Shown one piece after another: positions 21,901-34,254 of a stretch of DNA of 64,000 nt (position 1 is the stretch's first letter; every line of letters begins with the position of its first letter). The notes below the pieces were generated by a model, which was not told the origin of the DNA, searched no databases, and saw only the letters and a list, made by a program, of their open reading frames with translations. The DNA comes from Sophora flavescens. Lineage: Eukaryota > Streptophyta > Magnoliopsida > Fabales > Fabaceae. The stretch is from contig CM061066.1 in assembly GCA_030762895.1 (NCBI GenBank), positions 115,600,715-115,664,714 on the forward strand. The letters are read 5' to 3'. Made by a program: the position numbers and the translations under genes.

Positions 21901-24538
21901 CACAGCTGATACCTGGACAGTGGCTGCTCGTGACATATGACAGGAGAAAGGTCTATGTTCCTAGACCTCCAATTTAAGAAGGGTGGACATGTTGTCTTTG
22001 GAGGCAATCAGAAAGGGAACGTTATAGGAATTTGTACTATTGGTGATAAAACCCCTCTTCCCTCTATATCTAATGTTCTTATGGTTGAAGGGTTAAGACA
22101 CAATTTACTTAACATAAGTCAATTATGTGGCAATGGATTTGATGTCTCCTTTACCAAGGATTCATGCATAGTTAAAGACAAAAGTGACAAAACCCTCCTT
22201 TCAGCTAGAAAGCAACAAAATCTGTATAAGATTGAACTGACTGATCTCTCAGATCAAAGTGTAACCTGTCTGATGTCAAAAGAGGATGAAAGATGGTCAT
22301 GGCGTAGGAAACTAGGATATGCTAGTATGAAACAAATTTCGAAATTGAAAAGGGATAACTTAGTGAGAGGATTGCCTGATATTAGTTTTAAGAAAGATGT
22401 TTTGTGTGATGCATGTCAGAGTGGTAAACAAGTAAAATCTAGTTTCAAATCTAAGAACCAAGTATCAACCTCTAGACCTCTTCAGTTGTTACACATGGAT
22501 CTGTTTGGGAAAGTTAGTGTTGCTAGCTTGGCTGGAAGGATATATGGATTCGTCATAGTTGATGACTATTCTAGATTTACATGGGTACTCTTATTAACCC
22601 ACAAGGATGAGTCTTTTAAGGCTTTCTCCGTATTATGTAAGAGAGTACAAAATGAGCAAGAGAATGGGATCTCTCACAATTTCTCTGCAGCTAGAACTCC
22701 ACAGCAAAATGGAGTAGTTGAGATAAAGAACATATCTTTGCAAGAGATGGCTAGATCTATGCTCAATGAGAATAATCTCCCCAAGTACTTTTGGGCAGAA
22801 GCAGTAAACACTGCATGTTATGTACAAAATAGAATACTTATAAGGCCTTTTCTAAAGAAGACTCCTTATGAATTGTGGAAAGGTAAAAGAACCAATATAT
22901 CTTACTACCATGCATTTGGATGTGAATGTTTCATTCTAAACACTAAGGATCAACTTGGAAAGTTTGATTTCAAAGTGGATAAGGGTATCTTTGTAGGTTA
23001 TTCTGAAATGTCTAAGGCATTTAGAGTCTATAATTTCATAACTTCTGTAATTGAAGAATCTGTCCATGTTAATTTTAATGATGGTCTAAAGACTGACAGG
23101 GAACTATTAGATCTAGAAGATGATCTTGCAGGTCTTGACATAAATAAGCCAGAAAGTCAACAACCTGATCTGACCAAGACAGAACCTGTTAATGAGCCAG
23201 ACAGACAAGTGGAGCAGGCAAGTCAGCAGACAAGTCAAGATCTTCATGTTAACTTCAAGTGAGACTGGAAGTTCAAATCTCATCATCCTAAGGATCTTAT
23301 CATTAGAAATCCCTCAGTAGGAGTGAGAACCGGATCTACCTTAAGGGAATCAAGCAATGTGGCTTTTCTCTCAGAAATAGAGCCAAAACGCATTGAAGAA
23401 GCTCTTGGTGATGAAAGTTGGATTATTGAAATGCAAGAAGAACTCAACCAGTTCACCAGAAATGATGTCTGGACACTTGTCTCCAAACCTAAAGACAAGT
23501 CTGTCATTGGTACAAGGTGGGTTTTCAGAAACAAACTGGATGAAGATTGTAAGGTTATCAGAAATAAAGCTAGGTTAGTAGCTCAAGGCTATAACCAACA
23601 AGAAGGTATTGATTATACTGAAACCTTTGCACCTGTAGCTAGAATAGAAGCCATACGCATCTTAATATCATATGCTGCACAACACCAAATTACTCTTTTT
23701 CAAATGGATGTAAAAAGTGCTTTTCTGAATGGTATAATAGAAGAAGAATATATGTTAAACAACTCCCTGGTTTTGAAGATACTGATAAACCAGATCATGT
23801 TTTCAAACTTAAAAAGGCTTTATATGGTTTGAAACAAGCACCTAGAGCATGGTATGATAGACTTAGTTCCTTTCTCATGCATAATGGTTTTACTAGAGGA
23901 CAAGTAGATACTACCCTATTTAAGAAAAGCTCAAAAGAAAATTTCATTATAGTCCAAATATATTTTGATGATATTATTTTTGGAGCAACTAATGAAAAGT
24001 TGTGCAAGGAATTTTCCAAGCTAATGCAAGCAGAATTTGAGATGAGCATGATGGGAGAGTTAAAGTTCTTCCTTGGACTGCAAATCAAGTAGACAAGTGA
24101 TGAAATATACATTCATCAACCAAAGTACACCAAGGAGATACTTAAGAAGTACAATATGGATAATGCTAAACCTATGAAGACTCCCATGCAGCCAAATTCA
24201 AAATTAAGCAAGAATACATCTCTGCTGCTAGTTGTTGCTCTCAGCTTTTATGAGTAAAACATCAACTTGAGGATTATTCTATATATGAGCATAGCATATC
24301 TGTGTGGTGTGATAACTCGAGTGCTATATGCTTGTCTAAAAATCTAATTCAGCATTCTAATGCTAAGCATATTGAACTCAAACATCATTTTATAAGGGAT
24401 TATGTTCAAAAATGTATTTTTGATATTAAGTTTGTTAAAACTGAAAACCAATGGGCTGTTATTTTCACAAAACCCTTAGCTGAAGATAGGTTTATCTATA
24501 TTAGAGACAATTTGAACATACATTGCATTGTTGAATGA
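21900..24538 (+). pseudogene. Element B pol, interrupted and internally deleted
   Basis: The protease (about 21910-21950) reads YLDSGCS-stop-HMTGERS, with a further stop just before it. 21937-23262 is one open frame with pre-integrase and integrase. However, the integrase lacks about 75 bp relative to element A, removing the SDHGGEFEN block with the second catalytic Asp (junction QNEQ/ENGISH near 22661). The RT frame resumes after a TGA at 23260, shifts near 23750, and carries YFDDIIFGA where YVDD is expected (about 23960). Near 24205 about 390 bp including most of the RNase H domain are deleted. The terminal part (24302-24538) is open. Confidence 0.9.
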
Positions 24539-25769
24539 CATGTCTGAAACCGCATACTTAACTTGTCTCATGCTTTTTACATGACCTGTCTGTGATACCT
24601 GTGTGACTCTGTCGAGTCACTCTATTGGAACCCAACAGTTTTTGATTAAATGACTATTAATTATTTAATACCATTTATTAATCTGAAGCTAATCATGTAC
24701 ACGACAATTTTAGTTCTCGAAACCATGTTTTCATTATGTCTAAGTGGGCGTTGTAGTTCCCCACGTAATTCGTGCCATTTTAAAAATTAAAATGTCTTCT
24801 TTCTCTCTCCTGCCTTTATGACTATAAAAGGAAAAGGAGTCAGAAAGCTTGTCTTTTTACGCTTTCAAACCCTTGAATCTCTTCACCTTCGTCTATCTCT
24901 CTCTGTCAAACCCTTCTAAGCTTTTCTAAAGCCCTAATCTCATCTCTCTCTGCAATGGCACCCCCAAGAAATCTTTCACCAAAGGAAATTGTTGAAAAAT
25001 ACAACATGAGAATTTCTGATGTTGGGAAAGTCTTGGCTGGAAAGATTGTAGATCTTCAACATATGAAGAAGCTGGGAATGGATGTCACAGAGGAGTTTGA
25101 ATACTCCAAGTGGACCCCTTTCTTTGACATCAAGGACTTGGTTCATCCATGATGGTCAGAGACTTATAGACCAGTGCTGTTATTCTCACCAACGTTGCTG
25201 ATGGAACTAGTTCCTTTCGTGCTTGAGTGATCGACACAACATTCTTTATTACCTTGAATTCTCTGGAACTTGTCACCAACTGCCCAAGGATAGGAGCAGG
25301 TTACAGGTCTGAGTGGGAAGATGAGGTTGGAATTGCAAATGTGAACATTGATTTTTATGGAGTTCCAAACCCTACCAACCTGAAGCCTGACAGTATGGTT
25401 CTCAAGTGCAAATTCATGCACAAGTTGTTGTTGGAGTGTGTTATGCCCAGAAAAGGCTACAGAGACAGTGTCACCAAATTGTAAAGGTTTGTACTGTACC
25501 ATTTGATCCATAAGATCAAGGTAGACAGAGCTTATTTTCATCTACCTGGAGTCCTTGATCAAGAGAACCAACATACAAACTTTCCCTTATGGGTTGCTAC
25601 TGACAAGACTCTTTAGGAACAAGTTGTTTGTTCTTGGTGATGGAGAGTTTGTCAACATGTCTTTTCCCATAGACAAGAAGAACTTGTCTATGATGAATAT
25701 TGAAGGACTTCCTCTAGAAGATGATGAGGAAGACAAGAAGGATGTCTATGATGAATATTGAAGGACTTC

Positions 25770-25811
25770 GAAGAAGAAGAAGAAGAAGAAGAAGAATAAG
25801 AAGAAGAAGAA

Positions 25812-25842
<31 letters not shown>

Positions 25843-25944
25843 AAGAAGAAGAAGAAGAAGAAGAAGAAGAAGAAGAAGAAGAAGAAGAAGAAGAAGAAGA
25901 AGAAGAAGAAGAAGAAGAAGAAGAAGAATAAGAAGAATAAGAAT

Positions 25945-25975
<31 letters not shown>

Positions 25976-26154
25976 AGAAGAAGAATAAGAAGAAGGAGAA
26001 GAAGAAGGAGGAGGAGGAGGAGGAGGAGGAGGAGGAGGAGGAGGAGGAGGAGGAGGAGGAGGAGGAGGAGGAGGAGAAGAAGAATAAAAAGAAGAAGAAG
26101 AAGAAGAAGAAGAAGAAGAAGAAGAAGAAGAAGAAGAAGAAGGAGAAGGAGGAA
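25770..26154 (+). repeat. (GAA/GAG)n purine tract, about 385 bp
   Basis: An almost pure homopurine tract of GAA and GAG triplets, which in the ORF frame would encode polyglutamate. The apparent poly-Arg frame across it is a shadow. Long GAA/TTC tracts can form triplex DNA. Confidence 0.95.
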
Positions 26155-26500
26155 CTAGTGGAATCCGTTGATGAATATGAAGTTCCTATCCCAGAGAAGA
26201 TCTGGAAACCTGTTGGAAAAATAGTCAGACAGGACCAGAAACTTGCTTTAGAGAAGTCCTTAAGAAGAAGAAGAAGGAGGAGGAGGAGGAGGAGGAGGAG
26301 GAGGAGGAGGAGGAGGAGAAGAAGAAGAAGAAGAAGCAGAAGAAGAAGAAGAAGAAGAAGAAGAAGGAGAAGAAGGAGGAACCAGTGGAATCCGTTGATG
26401 AATATGAAGTTCCTATCCCAGAGAAGATCTGGAAACCTGTTGGAAAAATAGTCAGATAGGACCAGAAACTTGCTTTGGAGAAGCCCTTAGTTTCTACTGA
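26148..26500 (+). repeat. Segmental duplication, about 226-bp spacing, with second GAA/GAG tract
   Basis: The segment from GGAATCCGTTGATGAATATG (26159) to GAGAAGTCC (26259) recurs from 26385 to 26490 with very few changes. A second GAA/GAG tract (26262-26381) lies between the copies. The unit encodes ESVDEYEVPIPEKIWKPVGK in both copies. It arose by unequal exchange or replication slippage within the third ORF of element B. Confidence 0.9.
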
Positions 26501-27071
26501 GACTGAAGAGAGTTTTCAACCTCTCAGGTTTAGGTTGAGGAAAACTTCTCCTAAGAGGAAGACAAAGGATGATGAGGCATCAGAGGCTGAATCTGTGAGA
26601 TCAGCAACGAAGAGGAAGCTTGTGAAGACCTTTGTTCAGGACAGACAAGTAGAGTTTGCTCCAAGAAAAGAGGAAGCTACTGCTTAGGGGGGGCAGCAGA
26701 CAAGACCCTTAGAGGAGCCGAAGGAGAAGAAGACTCTCCTTATGGTACCCATTCCCAGAAATAGAAGGTCAGGTTAGCCTACGCCTACTGCTGTGGCACC
26801 TGGTACAGAAATAGAAGTGCCTGCAGCTCAAGCTGCAGAAGTTGAAATTGCTGCTAGAACTGCTGAAGACCTGTCTGTTGGGACACAGACAGTTGTCTAT
26901 CCTGAGATTGACCCTCAACCCTCCTCATTCAAGAAAGAAGATGAGGATGACTGAAAACCAAGTGATTAATCCATCTCCTTCATCTGCACCATCATCTCCT
27001 TCTCATCTAGGTAACCTAACTGTAACACCCCGTTTTTCATAAATAAGCTTAATGCATTTATATTATATTAT

Positions 27072-27123
<52 letters not shown>

Positions 27124-27163
27124 CATATGCTTGTTAGGTTGTTTTTGATGTCTAAGTTCATGT

Positions 27164-27851
27164 TTGGGAAAGTTTAGCCTTAGAAAGGTTCAACCCTTTT
27201 AAAGTCCTAGTAACCTATTTCACCGTTTTGGCCATATCTTGAGTTCAGGATGTCCGATCGAGGTGATCTTTATCGTGTTGGAAATATAAGTGAATGATCT
27301 ACAAGTCTTATTTTTAGTGTCTTTTCCAAATCGATCATCTAGGTGGTCTTTCAAGGCATTATTTCAGCGCCCCATGCTCAGGTATCAGAGTCTATAAATA
27401 GAACAGTTTCGTGAGGGTTACGAGCCAAACCCTATTTTGGCACTTTGGGCAGATTTTGTGGGACAAAAACCTCTGTTCTATTCCTCCCCTTGAGCCCCGT
27501 TGATGCCTTGGGAAAGTTTAGCCTTAGAAAGGTTCAACCCTTTTAAAGTCCTAGTAACCTATTTCACCGTTTTGGCCATATCTTGAGTTCAGGATGTCCG
27601 ATCGAGGTGATCTTTATCGTGTTGGAAAGATAAGCGAATGATCTACAAGTCTTATTTTTAGTGTCTTTTCCAAATCGATCATCTAGGTGGTCTTTCAAGG
27701 CATTATTTCAGCGCCCCATGCTCAGGTATCAGAGTCTATAAATAGAACAGTTTCATGAGGGTTACGAGCCAAACCCTATTTTGGCACTTTGGGCAGATTT
27801 TGTGGGACAAAAACCTCTGTTCTATTCCTCCCCTTGAGCCCCTTTGATGCC
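27164..27851 (+). repeat. 344-bp tandem duplication containing the LTR TATA region
   Basis: Two adjacent, nearly identical copies (27164-27507 and 27508-27851) start TTGGGAAAGTTTAGCC. Each contains TCTATAAATAGAACAG (about 27391 and 27735), so the putative core promoter of the LTR is doubled. Confidence 0.93.
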
Positions 27852-28653
27852 TTGTTGTTCTTGCTCTTATTTTGGGAGGTCTTGGTTGCTCTGTGCCAAT
27901 CATAAAAGGTAATGGTTCTTTCCCCCTTTGGTTTCCTTTTCTTGTTTATGAATTGGGAACTAATTGTTTAACCTTTTGTTTGACCAAGGCTTGGAAAGCT
28001 AGTCAAGCTACTTGAGGGAGACGCGTTGGTTATTCGTTTGGGTTGCCAATTGGCTTTCGTTGGTTGGAATCTTCATACCAGGTATGGGGAGAAGGGTAGT
28101 GTATATCATAGGCATTTGGGGTAGTGTAAGGTAAATAGGTTCCCATAACCCCGGTTTGCTATGTTTGATGATATGATTAACTTGTTGGTTTAATTTGTTA
28201 TGATAACATGTTTGATTATTGTTTTACATGCCTATGTTCATAGTATGTTCTTGATGGTTACGTTGTTACTGCTAATATGAACATGATGTTGTGTTGATGA
28301 TTGTTGGCTTTGCCTATGTTATATGATAACATGTTGGTTGTTGGAATACCATGATTATATGTTTATAATTATGAGTGATTGTTTTATGTGAGATATAATG
28401 ATATATGTATCGTTGTTGTTGTTGAACATGTTGGTTGATTGGTTGATGCCATAACTGTTGAATTGATGTTGTTGATTGCGTTGGTTGAATGGTTGATGCC
28501 ATGACTGTGATGATAATGTTGAATTGATGATACTGAGGTTATAATCTAGAAAATCATGCTGATAACTGAATTAGGATTAATAGACTCAATCCCTAAATTA
28601 ATTGGTAAAAAGGTTGATGTTGAATTCTGCCCAGAACAAAACTGCCGTACATT

Positions 28654-28845
28654 GAGCACTGCCGTGCTGAACAGGGAACATGCTCGTGCTCCCAGTTTGA
28701 ATTCTTGTAAGTGGCAGCGCATTAAGCACGGCCGTGCAGCAGAGGAGAACGACCGTGCAACTGAGCACGGCCTTGCTCAATAGGAAGCACGACCGTGCTC
28801 CACTTAAATGGCAGCACGCCCGTGCTGGGGTTAAGCACGACCGTG
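28654..28845. repeat. Cluster of GCACGACCGTGC-type palindromes (solo LTR)
   Basis: At least seven imperfect copies of a 12-16 bp inverted repeat of the form AGCACGNCCGTGCT, spaced 20-40 bp apart. The same motif is clustered at 60041-60262 in a different LTR family. Confidence 0.85.
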
Positions 28846-30169
28846 CTCACCCCTCTGGACAGAACCTGAGATTAAGGACTTAAATAGGGGTTTTTAACCC
28901 CAATCTTCCCCAATGACGATGATGACTTAGTTAACCAATGATGAAGACTAGATAACTTAATTAAAGATTAATTAAGATGGTGAAGTCGATAACCGTTGGG
29001 TTACCGCACGTTGACGAGTTATACCTTGGTGCTTTTTGGCCAAGGGAACCTTGACCCCGCGGTTTGGGTCTAAGGTGATGTTGATATTGTACCTTGGTAG
29101 CCGAGAGTTTGCTCCAAGGGGGCCTTGACCTGGATGGGTCTAAGGTGTTGCGGTAGAATCCGCTGCGGTCGATTCCACTGGTTAAAGGTTTTGCGGTAGA
29201 TTCCACTTCGGTCGATTCCACTTAAGCCTTCGATTGATTCCATTAAAGCAAAGGAGGTGTCAGTTGGCCATTGTTTGTTTGTTGTTGTGCCATTTGGGTA
29301 GAGCATTGGAGTTGTTGTTGTTGGGGGATGTTCGACATAGGGGAGGTCGTCCTAGAGTACGACGATTTGGCCATCCACGGTAGGAGTAGATTCTCCGTGC
29401 GCCCCCGTGATGAGGCATCTGTTGGTTTGATGCGTTGGCTGTCCGAGGAGTAGATTCTCCGGCGTTGAGTCGATTCTTAACGTGGATATTTAACTCTGAA
29501 GTCGTTCATCCTGAGTTAGTTGGATCCACATGCATAAATGGAGTAGCGGAGTAGTGTTGCATTGCATCGTATAACAAACTTGTTGTTGATAATGATGTAT
29601 GTTGATAAGTATGTTGGTGTATGTTATGCTGCCATGTTGTATGTTTTACCTTACTTCGTATCTCCATGCCGTATATGTTTACATGATCCTTACTCCCCAT
29701 TGTTTGTTTGTTTGGCCTGATCTGCACCTTATAGAGAATGACGAGCAGTCAGGAGAGGAGTGACTCTGAGGAGCCGCTTCTAGTAGTTAGTTATGTTTAG
29801 TTTCAATTTCTTTATCCGAATTATTATTCGGATTGGTTATACCAGCTCTGTAATGTGACATCGGGGTTGGGTTTTCTTTATGGTTCATGCTTATGTTTTA
29901 ATTGTTTTTAACTTGTTTTATTTTCCGCAAGTTTTGAGAACTAGTTCATGTGGGACCTTTCTACCCGTGGACAAATAATTTATTTTATTCATGATTGGTT
30001 TTATATCTTTGTCCTTTAAATGCTTTATAACATGCGGGGTAGCAGGGTGTCACACTAACCCTACTTGTCTCCTCCCCTCCTGCCATTTCAGTTGAACCCT
30101 TTGCACGTGTGTCTCCACCTTCTTCACCTGTCTCCTCTCACCAAACTCAGACATCTTCTTATGATGTCA

Positions 30170-30507
30170 TTTCTGATAGGCTTAATTATTAAACTGGTCC
30201 CTGAACTATTTAGGAATTTTCAATTAGGTCCCTGAACTAAAATATTTTATAATTAGGTCCCTAAACTTAAATAAAAGTTTCAATTAGGTCCCGGAATTAA
30301 AAAGTTTCTAATTGGGTCCCTGAACTTATATAACATTTTCAATTAGGTCCCTAAAGTAGAAATGTGACTATAAAATAAAAAATAATAAAATTATAAATGA
30401 TGAAATTTATAAAAAAATATTATTTGACATAATATTAAAATGACAAAAGATGAATATGAGAGAAAAAACTCACTATTTAAAATAATAATAATAATAATAA
30501 TAATAAA

Positions 30508-30538
<31 letters not shown>

Positions 30539-31449
30539 GACACAACAAGCAAAATTATTATTTAATAAATATTAAAATATTTAATATAAACCTCAATTAA
30601 AATATAAAATAATATAATAAATAATAAAATAAATTAAGTAACTCAAAATAAATTTGACAATCAAAATAAGATGTGATATTTACTTAATTAGATTCTTTAT
30701 TTTATTTAATATTTCAAACAATAACTTTGTTGTTAAATTTTATTTTATCTTTTATTTTTTATTTTTTAAATATTAATTATTTACTCAGTTTCATCTCTTG
30801 ATATAATATTAGAATAAAAATTATTTCAAATAATCTGCTAAGTTACATCTTTTACTATTTTATTTTTGTCTGAAACATTTTTTAAAAAAAATATCCTTTA
30901 ATAATATATTACTATTTAAAAAGTGTATATTTTTTAATTGAGGTTTATCAGTTTAATACCTTAATATTTTGTTATAAAACATGAATTTTCTAGCACAATT
31001 TCACATTTCATTATTTTGTTATTATCATTTCAAGAACTAAATTTATCTCTCAAATTTATCTATTTTTATTTAATTATTAAGCTAAACAATAACTTTTCTC
31101 ACTAAGTTTTATTTTATTATTATTTTTATTATTATTATTTTAAATAGTGAGTTTTTAATATCTTATTCATCTTTTGTCATTTTAATATTATGGCAAACAA
31201 TTTTTTTTTCTAAATTTCATCATCAATTATTTTATTATTTTATATTTTATAGTCATATTTCTACTTTAGGGACCTAAATTACAATTTTATATAAGTTCAG
31301 GGACCCAATTAGAAAATTGTTAGTTCTGGGATCCGATTGAAATTTTATATAAGTTCGGGGACCTAATTAGAATTTTTTTTAGTTCAGGGACCTAATTAAA
31401 AATTCCCAAATAGTTCAGGGACCAACTCAATAATTAAACCTTTCTGATA
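30170..31449. mobile_element. Mutator-like foldback/MITE, 1262 bp, with 9-bp TSD
   Basis: The element runs from GGCTTAATTATTAAACTGG (30179) to the inverted copy ending TAATTAAACC (31440). It is flanked by the exact 9-bp duplication tttctgata (30170-30178, 31441-31449), as expected for Mutator-like elements. Terminal inverted repeats are about 310 bp long and are built of reiterated GGTCCCTGAACT units. The centre is AT-rich with AAT repeats and has no coding capacity, so the element depends on a transposase from elsewhere. Confidence 0.92.
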
Positions 31450-32211
31450 TGTGTCAGTACTCTGTAGTTCAGAGGGATGAAATCCCTAAAGAACGAACTG
31501 GCATATTATCAAATATGTTTGTGTCTGACTTGCAATGTCTACTGATTTCTAGTTTTTCTAACCTGTCTGTCATCCCTCTACCTCCACCATATGTTCTAAA
31601 TCCTTGTAAAGACATTTTTTTTACCCTCCTATTATTATTTTCATTAGAACTCTTTCTGGTAGTTACCATCCCTCTTCTGTAGTTATGTTACCCTTCATTT
31701 CTAGGTATTTCTTCATGCTTGTCACAGGTTCTTCATCTTTCTTTTCTTATATAGATTCTTTGCTTATCCTACCCCCTCCTGTTCTTGCTGCTAAACCTCT
31801 TCCCCTTCCTAAGAAAATAAAAATCACTCGTCTTTCCCTTCTTGAAAGACTTGCCTCTGTCTGTTCTTTTCCTGAAACTGACTTTGTCAGTATCAAACCC
31901 TTCTTCAAACTCGCTTTTCTACCCTTATTTTATTATAGGATATCCAGAACTGTTTTTATCCTCCTATCTATGCCCCTTTCTCAGTTCCTAAGGCACCTCC
32001 TATGCTACCCTTGCCATGGCACTCAGACCAGTCTGCTACATCTTCTGCTTTGTCTCTACAAGCTGTTGAGTTTGTGGACATCAATCGCTTTAATCAGATG
32101 CAAACTCTTCTAGAAGACACCAGAAGGCAGCTGGAAGAAGAGAGGAATGCTAGACTTGCTTTAGAAGCAAGAGTAGGATCTCTGTTTTTGCTTTTAAATA
32201 GGCCTGAATAG

Positions 32212-32644
32212 TTTTGTAATAACATGCCTTGTACAAGCTTATGATGAATGAAAAATACATCTTTTTGTCTTATCTTTACTGTTTTGTTTTTATGCTGCAT
32301 AGCTTTCCTTTTTGTTGATGACAAAAGGGGGAGAAAAAGTAAAGTTAAAGACTTAATGATGATAAGTGCTTAAGTAAAGACTTAATTTGGTAATTGAACT
32401 TGTCTTTGCTGCACACATGCTTAACTTGTCTGAATTGGTATAAAACCTAAGTTAATGCATGTTGCTCTGATAAATTACTTTGTGCTAAGTCTTTTTGATA
32501 AAACTGAACCTAAGTGCACCTATCCGCACAATCTGTCTGGTTAAGAAAATGTTAACCTGTCTGAATTCACTTTGTCTTATTTGTTGATATTTTCTAAAGT
32601 TCATTTAATCATCCAATGTTTGTCATCATCAAAAAGGGGGAGAT
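32212..32644 (+). promoter_or_regulatory. Element B 3' untranslated region with two polypurine tracts
   Basis: After the third ORF come two near-identical blocks: GATGACAAAAGGGGGAGAAA (about 32318-32337) and CATCATCAAAAAGGGGGAGAT (about 32625-32644). The second directly precedes the 3' LTR and is the plus-strand primer. The first may be an auxiliary tract, as described for SIRE-type elements. Many (A/C)CTTGTCT/ACCTGTCT motifs lie between them. Confidence 0.8.
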
Positions 32645-33978
32645 TGTTAAGTCTCTAAATGTCTGATGTGTATTTGCCCTAAGTTTTGATGAAAACTAAA
32701 CATTTGTTAACGATTTAATTGAACTTCATATTGGTTGCTGACCTGTCTATCTAGTGTGCAGATCACTAAACTGAGAATTCATTTTACACCTGTCCGCCCA
32801 CATAAAAGATCACTTGTATGAAGAGTGAAAGTCAACCTGTCTGCTGATTGGATTGTTGACTAATCTGCTTTAAGGATTCAACTTGTCTGAAGCCTTCACC
32901 TGTCTATGATCCTCACTAGGGAACACAAAGTACAACGAAGCGTTTTGAATATGTCCTCTCAAGAAGAAGTCTCTGAAGCTTTCTCTCTCACGAATATCAA
33001 GAAAGTCAGAAGGTCACAAGCAACCTAGGAGCTCAGAAACGAAGTGCTTCCAATATGCTTTATTCCTAGTACAACTAAGAGTTGCACGAAAAAGGGAAAT
33101 GTGTTCAGTAAAGTACAAAAGAAACCTGCACAACTCTGATATGGCTACTACACAAAGCATAAAGCACTAGATTTACGTGTTAGAGTACAACCAACATTCC
33201 TCTTGCATTAATGGCTGCCCAAAACGACTCTATTGCATTTAATGGAGCTTAGCTTGAAGTCAAACTCTGATGGAATTTCTCTAACGGATTCAAAGTGATT
33301 GAAGTCTATAAATACAGAAGACATTGAATATGAAGATAGAGAATACACAACATTAAAGAGCCATTACTCTGCGCAATTAATCCTTCATTCTTTCAATCAG
33401 TATTCTTCAATAATTTGAAGTTATTACGCAGTCTTTTTAAGTCTTACATTTAATCCACTCTTCTGAGTGTTAGTCAAAGATCTGCTAGTTGTATTTATTA
33501 CAACCTCTTTTCTCAAATAAACCTGAGTGAGCCTGAAGAGGCTAGGTGAAGAAAGAATACTTGTCTTGGAGCCTGAAAATGCTAGGTGTACAAAGAATAT
33601 ATACTTGGAGTCTGTAACCTGATCAGTTATAGTGGAGAAAACTTGGTGCTGTCAAGGACTGGACGAAGCCCTAGTTGTTAAAGGGTGAACCATGATAAAT
33701 TGCTGTGTTTATCTCTCTTTCCTTAAACTCTTTAGTTGCTGTGATTATATTATCTATTAGCTAACTAAAGGGGTTAAAGTGTGAATATCAAACTTGTTTT
33801 CAAGTTGTGTGTTTGTGTGCTTTTTTGTTTAAACCACACCAAACAGGTCACCTGTCTGTGCCTTGTTTTCCACACTTGTCTGAACTTAGCTTTTGTGTGC
33901 GAAAAGTTTTTAAAAATTGTTTTAATCTCTGATAAACACAATTCAACCCCCTTCTCGTGTTTATAGTTGTCTATTTCA
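32645..33978 (+). repeat. 3' LTR of element B
   Basis: Starts TGTTAAGTCTC after the polypurine tract and ends TTGTCTATTTCA. It has the same layout as the LTRs of A: GTCTG motifs early, the AGCCTGAAGAGGCTAGGTG block near the end, and ACACAATTCAACCCCCTTCT near the 3' terminus. Its 5' partner is not in the window. It is followed directly by LTR sequence of element C. Confidence 0.9.
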
Positions 33979-34254
33979 TTCTTGTATTTCAAAAAAGAGT
34001 GGAGTGAAAGACTTCCAGTCAAGTTGTAGGGTCAAACACATTTTTATAGCTTGTAAGTATTGAGTCTTCCTTCAGACGCATTGTGTTAGTTAAAACACAG
34101 ACGCATCTTGAGACTTGTTGTTTTGCCAAAATGCTTTTGCTTTATGATCTGCACACTCAATACACATATTAGAAGATTTCAAATGGTTCAATTAAAATCA
34201 TTCTTTGTTTGGATTCATCAAAATTAGAGATTTTACAAATTTAGACTTAACAAT

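Larger units (their letters stand above)
27016..30059 (+). mobile_element. Solo LTR, 3.0 kb, chromovirus-like Ty3/gypsy, with TSD
   Basis: The sequence from TGTAACACCCCG (27021) to AGCAGGGTGTCACA (30054) is flanked by the exact 5-bp duplication ctaac (27016-27020 and 30055-30059) and interrupts the third ORF of element B. The near-palindromic ends TGTAACACCC/GGGTGTCACA are typical of chromovirus LTRs. There is no primer site, polypurine tract or protein domain inside, so it is best read as a solo LTR left by recombination. It contains an AT microsatellite (about 27077-27120), a 344-bp tandem duplication and a cluster of GCACGACCGTGC palindromes. Small open frames (for example 28556-28783) look accidental. 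Confidence 0.85.
24955..32211 (+). pseudogene. Element B third (envelope-like) ORF, split by two insertions
   Basis: ATG at 24955 (MAPPRNLSPKEIVEKYNM) begins a frame related to the third ORF of element A. The shared block FPYGLLLTRLF is at about 25585, and YRDSVTKL precedes it. Stops occur at 25150, 25225, 25482 and elsewhere. An acidic region made of GAA/GAG codons follows (25770-26400), then a basic region (LRKTSPKRKTK, about 26535). A solo LTR (27021-30054) and a Mutator-like element (30179-31440) interrupt the next part. The C-terminus returns at 31441 and ends with a coiled coil (RRQLEEERNARLALEARVGS, about 32124) and TAG at 32209. As in A, the function is unknown. Confidence 0.72.

Noticed and set aside
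25721..26451. Open frames encoding poly-arginine
   Set aside because: Wrong-frame reading of the GAA/GAG tract; the frame connecting conserved flanking codons encodes glutamate.
28556..28783. Small gene with GC-rich C-terminus in the solo LTR
   Set aside because: It spans the palindrome cluster and has no homology that I recognise.
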